Under the pieces are notes generated by a model, which searched no databases, was not told the origin of the DNA, and saw only the letters and a program-made list of their open reading frames with translations. This document shows, piece by piece, positions 31,469 to 42,497 of a DNA stretch of 64,000 nt (position 1 is its first letter; every line of letters begins with the position of its first letter). This DNA is from Bilabrum cf. latius (lineage: Eukaryota; Bigyra: Bicosoecida; Bigyra; Bicosoecida): positions 868,001 to 932,000 of the forward strand of contig OZ237747.1 in the NCBI GenBank assembly GCA_965178125.1, written 5' to 3'. Both the position numbers and the translations under genes were made by a program.

Positions 31469-33937
31469 ATGTCGGATTCTGAGTCGGGCCATGGAGCTTC
31501 GGACGAAGGCACGGGCGACAGAGCAGGTGCGGGATCAGGCAGCGGCGCTACCCAGGATATGCAACGTCACGGACTTTAGGCGGCTCAGTCCGATACAAAT
31601 GGCGGTCATTCGTCCCTGTCATCCCTTTCAGACTCGTTTGGTGGAGTTTTGCGAGCGTCCGGAGACGATGGGGCGGCTGGTATGAAACGCCAATCCGGCG
31701 TGGGGCATGGGGCTGGAAAATATAGCGGTGATTCGGGATCTAATTCGTCACCACTTGGTTCATCTGGTGGACAAGGGTAGGCATCGTAGCACGTTGGACG
31801 TGGAGATCTCTCTGGGCCTCTTGCAGGGCAGGGAGGTGGCTCGTTCTTGCAAACACCCGGGACATCCTTCACCGGAGTCGGGCCTGGCCTTGCTGACGGC
31901 ATTTCAACTCTGCCTCCGCATGCAATAGAGCCTCCCCTCCCAGACAGCATGTCGGGCAGCGGTGCTCGGGCCGAGTACGACCGGTTCTTGTCGCAAATCT
32001 CCGGGCTGCAAGGTGATCTCGGGCAAGCAGTCGCGCTGTGCAAGCAGCTGCGCGGAGAGAACGATAACCTGCGACAGGCTTTCGGGCGCGTGCGGCAGGA
32101 CGCCGTTCAGTTTCGCCGGCGGTGGGAGCAGGCGAGATCCCATGCCCTGCAGGAGGCAGAGGCCAGGGTGCAGGCCGAGCAGGGCCACGACGAAGCGATC
32201 CGAGAGTTCAGGGCGCTGCTGGAAGGAAAAGAGGGGGAACTTGCGGCGCTGAAAGACAGGCTGCTGGGCGATGGAGAGGCGTCAAGGGACGAAGCTGTGG
32301 TGCGGGCGAGAGTGGAGGAGGCGGTGGAGGCAAGGCACCGTGCGGCTCTAGACGAGGCCAAGGGGGCGCTGGACCGACTGAGAGGGGAGCACTTTTCGCT
32401 CCGGAGGGAACACGAGCTGCTCCGGGCGGAGGCCGAGCACGCAGCAGAAGACAGGGCCAAGGAGGCGGAGGCGACAGCGGAAGCGCATGCCAGGGGCACG
32501 CAGGCCCTCCGGGAGCGTGTGGAGGTGCTGCAGGACGAGAAGGAAAAGCTGCGCACCGAGGCACTGGAAGCGAGGCGGTCTACAAGCGACGAGCTCTTGC
32601 GGCTGAAGGCGCAGCTGCGCCAGGCAAAAGCCGATGCGGACCGAGCGTAGGCACACAGCAGAGCCGTGGAGGAGCAGGCCAGGTCCGCTGCGGCAGCCAA
32701 GGAACAAGCACTCCTCTCCGCGCAGCAGACGAAGGGAGAATCCGAAAGGAGGGCCCATCTGGCAGAAACAAAGGCGCGGGAGGCAGCGCGATAGGAGGCG
32801 CGGCTTGCCCAGCAGGCGGAGGACTGGCGCCAGAGGCACGACGTCGAGCGACGAAGGCGGGAAGAGGTGGGCAAGGTGGCGGAGCGGATGGCCCGTGAGG
32901 CCCAGGATAAGGCCGAAGAGGCCAGGCGGGACCACGAAGCAGAGGTCCTGAGGCTGCAGCGGCTCCTCGATGAGTCCAGGGAGGAGCAGACCGAGGGTGT
33001 GGCCGAGAGGCAGAGGCTGGAGGTCCTGCTGGACGAGGCAGCAGATAAGATCAGGCTGCTGTCTAGGAGCAGGGAGGAGGAGGTGTCTGCGGCGAGACGG
33101 GCTGCAGAGCGGGCGGGCGCGGACGCCACGGAGCAGCGGGCCATCGAAGACCAGCGCATGGGTGCGGAAGCCGCTCGATGGAGAGAGCGAGAGGCGGAGC
33201 TTGAAGCGGCCTTGGAGAAAGCAGTGGCGGACCGGCGCTCTGCCCAGGCACAGGCAGCCAAGTGGAGGGGGGACGCGCATCGAGCGAACGAGCGCGCCGC
33301 TGCCGCCGAGGCGCGCGCCGAGAAGGTGGGTGAGACTGCAGCCGGACGGTCTGCGGGCTGGCGCGAGATGGAAGGCGAGTACCGCGCCCTGCAGGCAAGA
33401 CACAGGGAGGCCATGCGGCGCGAAGCTGCGATGAAGGCCAAGCTGGAAGGGCTGGAGGGCCAGCAGGCGGGCAGGGACTAGACCCTGGCAGCAGCTCGGG
33501 AAGAGGTCAGAGAGGCTAGGGAACAGGCCAGGGCCGCGCAAGAGGGCGCGGACAAGACCGCCAGACGAGCTGCGGAGCAAGCCGCCAAGTCCGCCAGGCA
33601 GGCCATCGAGGCGGCGCAGGAGGAGGCCTCTGCTGAGAGCAAGCGCAGGCGAGACGCCGAGGTAAAGGGGGCCGAGTACAAGCGCAAGCTGCTGCAGGTG
33701 TACAGAGCTCTTAAGAGGTACCAAGCGCGCCTGTCTGCAGCGCAGAAAGAGGCTGAGGACAGCCGTAAATCCGCAGATGATGAGGCTAGAGGTCTGCGCA
33801 GGCGCGTGCGGCAGCTGGAGCGGGAGCGCGAGATGTTTCTGGGCAACGGGACGGGAGGAGCTGCTGGGGGTTCTGCGGTGGATGTGCCCGTCTTGGACGT
33901 CGGTGGCGGCAAAGGGAGTGGCAGCCGAGGCATCTAA
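31469..33937 (+). CDS. Long coiled-coil protein, 822 residues
   Basis: Single exon from ATG at 31469 to TAA at 33935. TAG=Gln occurs at 31577, 31778, 31787, 32648, 32792 and 33479. The first 150 residues are Gly/Ser-rich and disordered (MSDSESGHGASDEG). From about residue 160 the protein is almost continuously alpha-helical coiled coil, rich in Glu, Arg, Ala and Leu. TAG codons fall inside heptads (DADRA-TAG-AHSRAVEEQ and REAAR-TAG-EARLAQQ), where Gln is well tolerated. A conserved-looking segment LLQVYRALKRYQARLSAA precedes a Gly-rich tail. It may be a cytoskeletal or centrosomal scaffold, but no family is recognised. Antisense frames of several hundred codons here are shadows of biased codon use. 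A broken partial copy lies at 17515-17790. Confidence 0.8.
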
Positions 33938-34064
33938 GGTGATCGTGTGGATTGTGCGGACCCTGCTCTCTGCTTCACTTCAGTACGAGCGAACACGGCT
34001 GACAAGAAATGTAGAGTGTTGAGGCCAACAAGCAAGCACAGAAGTTCACAATGGTCTTGACAGT

Positions 34065-37000
34065 TTAAATTTCACTCCCGGTTGAGGTACAGGACGAGTC
34101 AGAAGAAATCGACGCCCTGCGACGACCCGACGTCCGACCGCCGAGTCCTCGGGATGCCTTGCCGAACCCCGATTGCCTTCCATCGCCACGCATCAGGGCC
34201 TGAGCCTTGCTCCCAGCAATCGCCATCTGCACCTTGGTCGAATCCAGCCCAGACACTAGCTCCTTCTTGGTCTTCCTGCGCTCGTGCCGCCGCTTCGCCG
34301 CAGCGTACTGCGCTTGCACGAGCGTGGCTTGCCTTGCCATGCTGGAGGACTGGCACCTGCCGCACAACCTTGAGCCGATGATCACAGATACTGCTGCGCA
34401 CAGGAAGCCCAAATTCGCCATGAATACAGTAGCATTCACGAACATCTTCGACTGGGACGAAGCAATGGGAGAGCCAAGGTATAGACCTGCATCGAAGGTC
34501 ACGAACGCTGTCACCAGTGCAGTCAGCTCCAGACGATTCAATGCAGATGATGAGAACGGCTGCAGAGCCGCCTGCACCAGCGCCACTCCAAATAACAGCC
34601 CTAAGATCGCGTACGTCTGCACCTCGATGCCCAGCGGTGCCAGCCCCACAGCGATGCACACCAGCAGGGCCTTCCTCAGCATCACTACACACTCGAACCA
34701 GAAAGCCTCATCCCGATACCCAGCCCGCATGAAGCCGAACGTCGTGGCCACACGAGGATCCGTCAGCTCGCCCTGGTGCGCCCACAGCACCACGCCTGTC
34801 ACCAGCGGAATGCCCATGGAGTACAAAAGCAGCGCCGGCATGCCCAGCCCGAACATGTACGCCTGCGTAGCGCCGTCTCTGCAACACAGCTCCAGGTCGT
34901 CCAGCAACCTAGACCCTTGCTGGGAGGCGGGCACGCCTTGGCAGCTCAGGCTCAAGTCAGCAGCCTCGAGACCCGTTGCAGTGCCGTTGGTGCTCGCACT
35001 GGAGCTGACTGCCTCCTCAGAGTGCTCGATGGAAGTGCATGTCATGAGAGACAGCGCCACCTAGGTCTCGGTCATGTGCACCAAAAAGGCCACCACGCCG
35101 GCGGTGGTCAGCACACGGTCGCACACAGAGATGCGCACCACCTCGTCATCTGTCATCAAGTTTCTCATCACAGATGATGCGGACGCGGGTGAAACTTCAC
35201 CAGGTGGTCGTGGTGAATCTTTCGCGCTGCTCAGATTTTGCAGGCCAGCTGCAAGCTTGGATGACTTCCCGCCGAGCGTTCGTCTGCGCTAGCGCTTGCG
35301 CTTCGGTGGTCGCTTCGAAGGTCCGGAAATGGCCGTATTCCGAGTATCGGAAGCAGCACCCGTGGGTGGAGTTCTACGAAAAACCCCATGTGACGGCTTG
35401 CGATTGGACAGGCCGGGCAGCAGTGATCTGTTGCTGCCTTGGTCAGCTGAGTTGCGGCGCCGAAGTTTCTACCGCTCACTGCCAGCGCTCAGCAGGCCAA
35501 TTGGATCAGGTGCACAGGTCCCGGCGGCTTTGACCCTGCTGGCAAAGTTCGGCAACACCAGTAGGCCCTGAATCGGCTAGTGGGATCGTTTGGAGCTGTC
35601 CCCACTCACATGCAGAACATTCGGGCCACTTGTGACGATACGACCATCTGGCGGCGGACGACAGTGACCACCAGAAGCTGTAGCCATCAGAGCCAGCGGA
35701 TTGGTCACCGTCAGTCGTGGGGCCATGGATCCAGCAGCGTCTAGACTCGAAATTGGACCAAATGAGCGTGTCTGAACAGCATCCTTGTACTCCGATAGGG
35801 GGTGAACGCGTGTACGAAGCGGAGCAGCTTTCTATATTCGACCCAGAGGCTATAGTGGCTGGATGGGCTCCAACGCTGTTGCATGCTGTCGTGCAGCAAA
35901 TGCAGAGTCTAGCGAGTTTGATCTAGGCCTCGGCGCGCTACAAACAGCCGACTGCGCTATGGGCGAGTCTCCAAGTGCTCGATGGGGGCCACCTAGCAGC
36001 CCGTGTTTCGACCTCCTCGCACTAGACCTAGGACTGCTGGGACTGCCCGCAGCATCTGAGGAGCTCATTGCCGCACATGCTTGTACAGCTCTAGCACAGG
36101 GCCAGCAGCACACCATGCGAATTGACGGCCACACGGCCCAGAATACCGCTGCCATAATTATCAGCATCAGCGGTATGCATATAGTGACGATGCTTCGGGC
36201 GATGAAGCGAGAGTTCAGCGGCAGCCTAGGGCTATCATCCAAATCGCCAGCCTCTGCCTCGGTATCCCCAGTTAGCAAGCAGTCCAGCGCCAGCACATCT
36301 GTGTTCACGCTGCTCATGGAGTTCATCGCTGCAAACAGGTCGCGCACAAACGGCGGGTACTGAAATGGCAGCCTCAACGCCACCGCCACAGTCTGTAGGT
36401 GCGAGAACAGGATCTTGGCGGATGCCATAGTCACGGTGGTCTGACCCTTGGAAATCACCGCGTTGAATGTCAACCCCAGCACCACGAGCAGAAGGAGCAA
36501 GCACACAAACACAGCCGCTACCACTACCACGGCCCGGTCCTCGCATCGCCTGCATTTGGTTCCATCCGCAGGAGTGAATCCGCCCTGGCATGAAGAGCAC
36601 ATGGTACCATCGTATCCGTTGGAGCATCCCTCTACTGCCCCTGGCACAGGCCACAGGTCTTGCGGGATGGCACTCGGGAAGGCACCCTGCAGCAGCACGT
36701 CATTGAGCAGAGGTAGTTCTTCCTCTGGCACCCCACCATCGGATAGAGCTTGCAAGCCACGGGACACAGTACCAATGGATTTCAAGGTCGCTGTCGAGCC
36801 TAGTCCGGCAGCGATCACTTGCTTCTGAAGATCATCCATAATGTCTACCAACTGGCGTGACAATCCAGTTGCTGTTGCGGGAAGCCCTATCTAGGATACG
36901 TTGTTATTGGTGCCCACACCAGTTGCATCGCTAACCACAAATCTATCCAAGGGTACATTCCTGTCGCCGCTCAGCGTCGCATCCAGCACTCTAGGATCAA

Positions 37001-40000
37001 AGCCCACGCAAGCCTCGGGTTCCTCGCATTTCACAAACCCGAGCCCGGACGAGCTCCAAGGCACTCGCCAGTACCCCGGCAATGCCACCACACGACCAGC
37101 CGGCATGCCGCCGCAGTAGGCCTCCTCAGGACAAGGGGCACATGCCTGCTCCTCGATGGGCAATTGCGTCTGCAGGTACTCATCCACGTCACAGTTCTCC
37201 GTCACAATGGACGAGTAGTCGCTCCAGTTGCTCTGGCTGGTGGGGTTGATGGCCCGCACACGCACTCGCAGAGGCAGAGTGCTGGGTGCCACCACTTCTT
37301 CGCCGTACACCACCTGTCCGCCCTGAACCACCGTGCTGAGCGCCATGTCGTCCACGGCCCGACGCACAGCGGTGCTGTTCATCACATCATCAATGCCAGC
37401 GCCACCCACTCGACTCATCTCGATGTCGAACGACTGCACAGGTGCAATCGAGTCCTGCGTGTCATCGGCGGAGTATGTCCATCGCACCACCATGCTGCCG
37501 CCGCGACCCACCGGTCGCCAAGACGTCACTTGCCGAGGCACCTCGACAAGCGGCGTACCTGCCGCCACATAGGATATGTTCAACGACCTCGATCGCAGCC
37601 CCGTGCGGCTGACCACCACCACGGTCAGGTTTGCCAAGGCCGACACATCCGAGATGGCTGCCTCTTGCCTTGCGTTCCGGGGCTCTGGAGCGATGCACAC
37701 CACGGCGGTATCTGTCCGGCGCTGCAGCCCAGAACACGGAATTCCATCCACCTCCACACGGTCCACATCCCCATCCTCACGACCGAAGTTGCTGCCTACC
37801 AGCAGCATCTCGTCTCCAGGGTCAACCAGTCGAGGGGCTACCCTGTCAATCCATGGCTTGCCCAGTGTCTGCAACAGCACTGATGACACGCCCCGCTGCC
37901 CACCCACAGTGACCTGCACCACCTCGGCTGAGTTGGCCCACACGTGATCGTCCGCCTGCCGCCACAGGCACTGTACCAGGCTTGATGACACCCATCGCAC
38001 GACGGCGCACGGGCTGTCTCCGACCGTGATACTATCCAGGTCTTGCGGCCCGTTGCCCAGGTCAGCCCCAGTCAGATTCAGCACCACCTCATGCGGTCCA
38101 CTCAGTACATACCCAGGCACTGACCTCGTGATGGATGCCGCCTTGTATCTCACGGTAATGGCGTCCGACAGGGCATCTCCACGAGTGCCCACCCGGATCG
38201 GCACAGCAGCACCCACACCAGCCGGTAGAGCCACATCCACCTGAGTGGATGAGATCCACTCGAAGGACACTGCCTGGCCTGATCCCACAAGCACTTGCAC
38301 CACATCATCGCTTGACCGACCAAAGCCATTGCCAAACAGCTTCACAGGACGGCCTGTCGCACTGCCCAGCCCGCTCGTTGGCACCACCCCATCTGTCACG
38401 CCATCCAAGAACACACGGGTCACGGTCGGGTGACCTACCACGTCGATCACACCGCTGATGGACTCATCCTCGGCATTGATGGCATCCAGCTAGCCGGCCA
38501 ACTGCACCCGCAGCCGGACCTGCCCGTTGAACTGGAACGATCCTCCCAGCGACGCGTTCCTGCACACCGTGAGCCGATCCCAGCTGTCGAGCTAATCCGA
38601 TCCCGAAGTATCGCTCGCATTTACACGGGCGGCATCCCACGACGCCCACTGCTCCTCCAGCCATGCCCCAGTCTCCACCCACCCGCAGTCACTCCTCCAG
38701 TCAGACCCCGCTGCATCTTCAAGATATGTGCTGATGCTCTGGTTGAATGCAGCCAGCACCGCATCAGTGCCAGTCTCCTCGGCTCGGAACGCCACGTCCA
38801 CCCTGGTCTCGCCGCCAAACATGTAGTCAGATAGCGCCCAACGAGAGACATCGCCCCTGCCTGCACCAACAACTGCATCTGCGTCTCGGAGCACAGCCGC
38901 TGACATCACCACGGGTCGTTTGTAGTGGATGGATGGCCCGCCCTCAGACACGCTCTGATGCTGCACATGCACCTGCACCTCATGCTCCCTGCCCACACCT
39001 GGCGGGGTCACGCACCACGCTTCCTACGGGTTAATATACCCAAATGACAGACAAGACCGCAAGCCCACAGTCACGTCCAGTAGCTCCTCTGCGGACGATC
39101 CCAGGCCCTCACCTGTCACCTGCACCAAAGTGCCGTTGGTCGTTGAAGCAGTGTCTGGCTGCACACTGTACACCCGGGGAGGCGGCAAGAACTCGAACAG
39201 GCTCAGCCCGCGTGCGGTCTGCCCAGCTACGCGCATGTCCACCGATGTGGAGCTCCACACCGCTCGTACACCCAGGCATCGGATCAGCCGCGAGTTTACT
39301 ACCTCCACTCGACTGCATGCAGACCCGCCCACCTGGGCCCCCTCTACATGGCTGTCATTCAGGCCAAGCGCACTGCCGCTGATGTTGAAGTCGTAAAAGC
39401 GGTTGGCATCCGAAAAGGCGAACCTCGGCTCCAGCCCACGGATGCTGGGTGGCTCGAACGACACCGCTGGGAATCTGGTCCGAGCCACGATCCCACCCAC
39501 AGTCTCCACCTCGATGTACAGTCCGGTGCCCACGCCCGCAGGTGTCACGCACCGAAGCTGCACTGGGCTCTGGTGCACGACCTCCAGACATGACGTGCCT
39601 CCTACTCGCACATCCCGAATGTTGGTCCCATTCACGCCGAAGTTCTGACCGATCACAGTCAGGTTGGCACCGCCGTCTACAGGGATCTCGCCCGGAATGC
39701 CGCCTGCCACCACGGGCCACTGCTGCCACGACAGCATTCGCTCGCCCCCCTAGCTAGCCACAGATCCCGTCCACACCACCACGTTCCCCTCCCCATACGA
39801 CGCCACCGGGCCCACGGAGCATTCCACTTGGTCGCTACCGTGCCACGAGACATTCACACAATCATGGCCACCCACCAGCACAAGGGACACGTGCTCTGGT
39901 CTTTGACCCAACCCATCCCCGCGAATGATAAAGGTTGTGCTAGCCTCCACAGAGGGCCACAAGAACGAAGGAGAGATTGAAGTGAGTTGAGAAGCCCGGA

Positions 40001-42141
40001 ACAGCACCTGGGTAATCCCGAATGCCAGCTGTCCCCCGAGCAGCTGCACCCGGATAGCGTGGGGCCCGCCGGCACTGGGAGGCATCGATAGACACCTCAC
40101 ACTACCGGCCAGCACGATCACACTCGTGCACTCCTCTGGCCCCACCCACATCCTGGTGGTACTGCTGGCCACGTCGGCCACGCCATCAGGCACATCCAGC
40201 TCCACGAAGAGCGGCTCCGTCCCCGACTGGTTGAGGCCCTGCGGCGGGATGGCACTGCCCAGCATAGGCACTTGAAATGCCACAGGAATGCCGGCCGCAG
40301 TGCGGGTGGGTTCCAGACAAGTCCAGCCAGATACAGGGTTACATGCCAAGGAGCTGTCGGTCCATCGCCCGCTGACGGTGTAGTTGAAGGGAGTAGCAGA
40401 GTTGGAACCATCAGCCCACGTGAAGCGAGCCGTGCTGCCGTTGCCAAAGCCAACCGCGCTAGTCGCAATAGCAGTCTCAGCATCCACCATGCGCATACTC
40501 ACGTGCTCGAAGGGCTCCATGTGCATGGTGGCCTGAATATCACTGCTGCCGAGGCAAGACCCAGATACTGAGATGCCATCCCCACCGTGCCTGCTGAGGT
40601 CGCTCGTCACGTTCAAGCTGTGCACATGCCGGCGTCGCGGCACCACCCGAGTCGCGACGGAAGACACCGCCAGCACGGTCCCGTTGCTGCCGTCCTCGAT
40701 CAGGGCAGCCACGAGCCTCGCACCCCCAGTGGCCCCGAAGCCGGCAGGCGCGAGTCCCTTGGCCTCCACAGCGACGAGTTCGTCTTGCGTGAAGCCCCCG
40801 ACGCACCATACCTCTGGCTTTGTCTGGGTGAACTGGCTAGCCCGCACATCGATGTGGCGGCCTGGGACAGTGGGCTGCCCGTTGAATACGGAGCCCCTTG
40901 CACTGCACTGCAGCTCCATCAGTGTGTTGTTCAGCTCGTCCTCGTCCCATCGCCGGTCGACAGGGTCTTCCGCTGGCCACGATCCATCAATGTCAATGAA
41001 TAGCCTCACATGGCCAGATGTCGCGGTCAGGGGAACGACTGATTCCAGCCACACCCCGAAGGTCATGCTGGAGGCAAGGTGGATCGTGGCGGCATTGTCG
41101 TCGATGCCAGCTGCGGCAGCGTTCCTGTCTGAGTCACTGCACGGTGCCCCTGGTGTGACGAGGACGGCCTTGATGTCTAGAACCTGGCGCGGGTACTCCA
41201 CGCATCCAGGGCTGGCCACGCCCATGGCGGCTATCTCGGGAGGGGGCATGGAGCCCTCGTCGTGGCAGATCACCTCGCCAAAAGTGGCGGGACTTGCTGA
41301 GATCATGCAACGACCACTACCAATGGAATCAGTCCCTCCTGCGAGCATGGGTTGCCCTCCGTATAGGAGCACCTCTGTTACAGAAGAGGCGCCCGGGGCG
41401 GCCTCAATAGTGTACGCTGCTCCATTTGTTTTTACGCCAACGAACCTGAAATTACTCGGTTCATCCAGAATATACGCCCAGTCAAATGTGCTGGAGAGAA
41501 CTGTGCTATCGCGATTAATGCACACTAGCCGTCCATCTTGGCGCAAGCAACAGACGTTGTACTAGTACCCACCGGTGCACTTGAGGAAACGGTTGGTTCG
41601 CGAGGACTGCATCGACATGTCATCGACCCATGACTATCTACCATTCGCAAACTGAGCACGGACGCCGCCATCAGTCAGAACATGTGTTACAAGCCCAAGT
41701 CCAGCGTCAACCCGACTGCAGTTGCCGTTGCATTCGAAGCCCCGGTCTCGCTAGAACGCACTTCCGAACGATTCGTGGTTGCCGTCGTAATATAGAATTG
41801 CTGAGGATGCTGCAGCAACAGTTACTTGAACAATGTTTGCTCGATTCTTCGGCACAAATTGATCTGATTGTCCGTTTCCCCAACACGTGACGGTACCATT
41901 CTGGTGAAGCGCACAGCCAGTTGCACCAGCTACTGAGACAGACATGAAACCTGCTTCTTCAGGATATGTAGAGCTAAGACCATGCGAATCAGGATCGCGG
42001 GATCCGTCTGGCTTCACTCCTCTCCAACATCTTATGAACGTGCGAGCAGTAATCAAGCAGCAAAGGTATGTATTGGAGCTGCAGGACAGCTGCGACAGAA
42101 ATGCCCAGGATTAGCGTGGATGACCGTAGGCTCAGAAACAT
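34065..42141 (-). CDS. Giant receptor-like membrane protein: RCC1-type repeats, IPT/TIG repeats, FN3-like, Cys-rich and multi-TM domains
   Basis: One frame spans 41950-34065 (TAA), about 2,630 codons; I followed the join through 35,060-35,850 codon by codon and found only TAG. TAG=Gln sites include 35061, 35289, 35469, 35577, 35850, 36891, 38592, 39024 and 39750. Order: signal peptide in a short first exon (STLILGISVAAVLQ); RCC1-like units (ATGCALHQNGTVTCWGNG, CCLRQDGRLVCI); many IPT/TIG repeats with Cys-containing strands (RDVRVGGTSCLEVVH, DSITVGDSPCAVVRW); an FN3-like segment (LRVRVRAINPTSQSNWSDY); a GCC2/GCC3-like Cys box (CAPCPEEAYCGGMPAG, CSSCQGGFTPADGTKCRRC); about 7-8 membrane helices (VVVAAVFVCLLLLLVVLG, AYMFGLGMPALLLYSMGIP, MLRKALLVCIAVGL); and a basic cytoplasmic tail. 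Similar architectures are known from several algal and protist genomes. A surface sensor or adhesion role is inferred. Confidence 0.8.
41951..42017 (-). other. Tentative intron in receptor-like gene
   Basis: A 67-nt GT...AG segment whose removal joins a signal-peptide ORF (ATG at 42141) to the RCC1/IPT frame in phase 1. The donor GTGAAG is weak, and the intron is shorter than the others in this window. Confidence 0.35.
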
Positions 42142-42497
42142 GCTGATTATAGTTCTATTAAGGACGAAAACGTACAGACAGGCGCACTCACCGTGGTTGA
42201 GAGCGGGAACTGGGATTCACACGCAGTCACTGAGGACCAAACTGCGATCACCATTAGCAAAATTGTGTTTTTCAGAGCTATCACCATACTAACAGTATTA
42301 AACTATCATATAGACTTATTCGAAGACCTAAAAAAAGCCCAGTATTGCGCTTGATTGTGACCGTGATGGGGCCCCGTGCCAATCGGTTTCCTGGGTCGAC
42401 TCTTCATCTTCGAGAATTGGCAGGTCGCAACCAACAGATTCTGCGTGACTCAGTGCACTGTACCGGGGTGCCAAATACTCATAGACGTTTACTTGCA
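42142..42497. other. Intergenic region
   Basis: 356 bp between the dynein stop and the start of the receptor-like gene, both on the minus strand. It is AT-richer than its flanks, including A/T runs around 42290-42345. No gene seen. Confidence 0.45.

Noticed and set aside
32107-33724. Long minus-strand ORFs of 444 and 458 codons over the coiled-coil gene
   Set aside because: They are antisense shadows: Ser/Arg/Leu-rich with no domain, caused by the biased Glu/Ala/Arg codons of the plus-strand coiled coil, which is homologous-looking and starts and ends cleanly.
2248-34065. Ciliate-type code with TAA also glutamine
   Set aside because: No TAA was seen inside dynein, the receptor-like gene, the LRR gene or the 1,807-codon gene, and reading TAA as Gln makes convergent neighbours overlap. 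The one internal TAA (13256) is kept as an open question.
40573-41565. Plus-strand ORF of 330 codons
   Set aside because: It lies antisense to the IPT/TIG gene, has no recognisable domain and low-complexity Ser/Pro composition.
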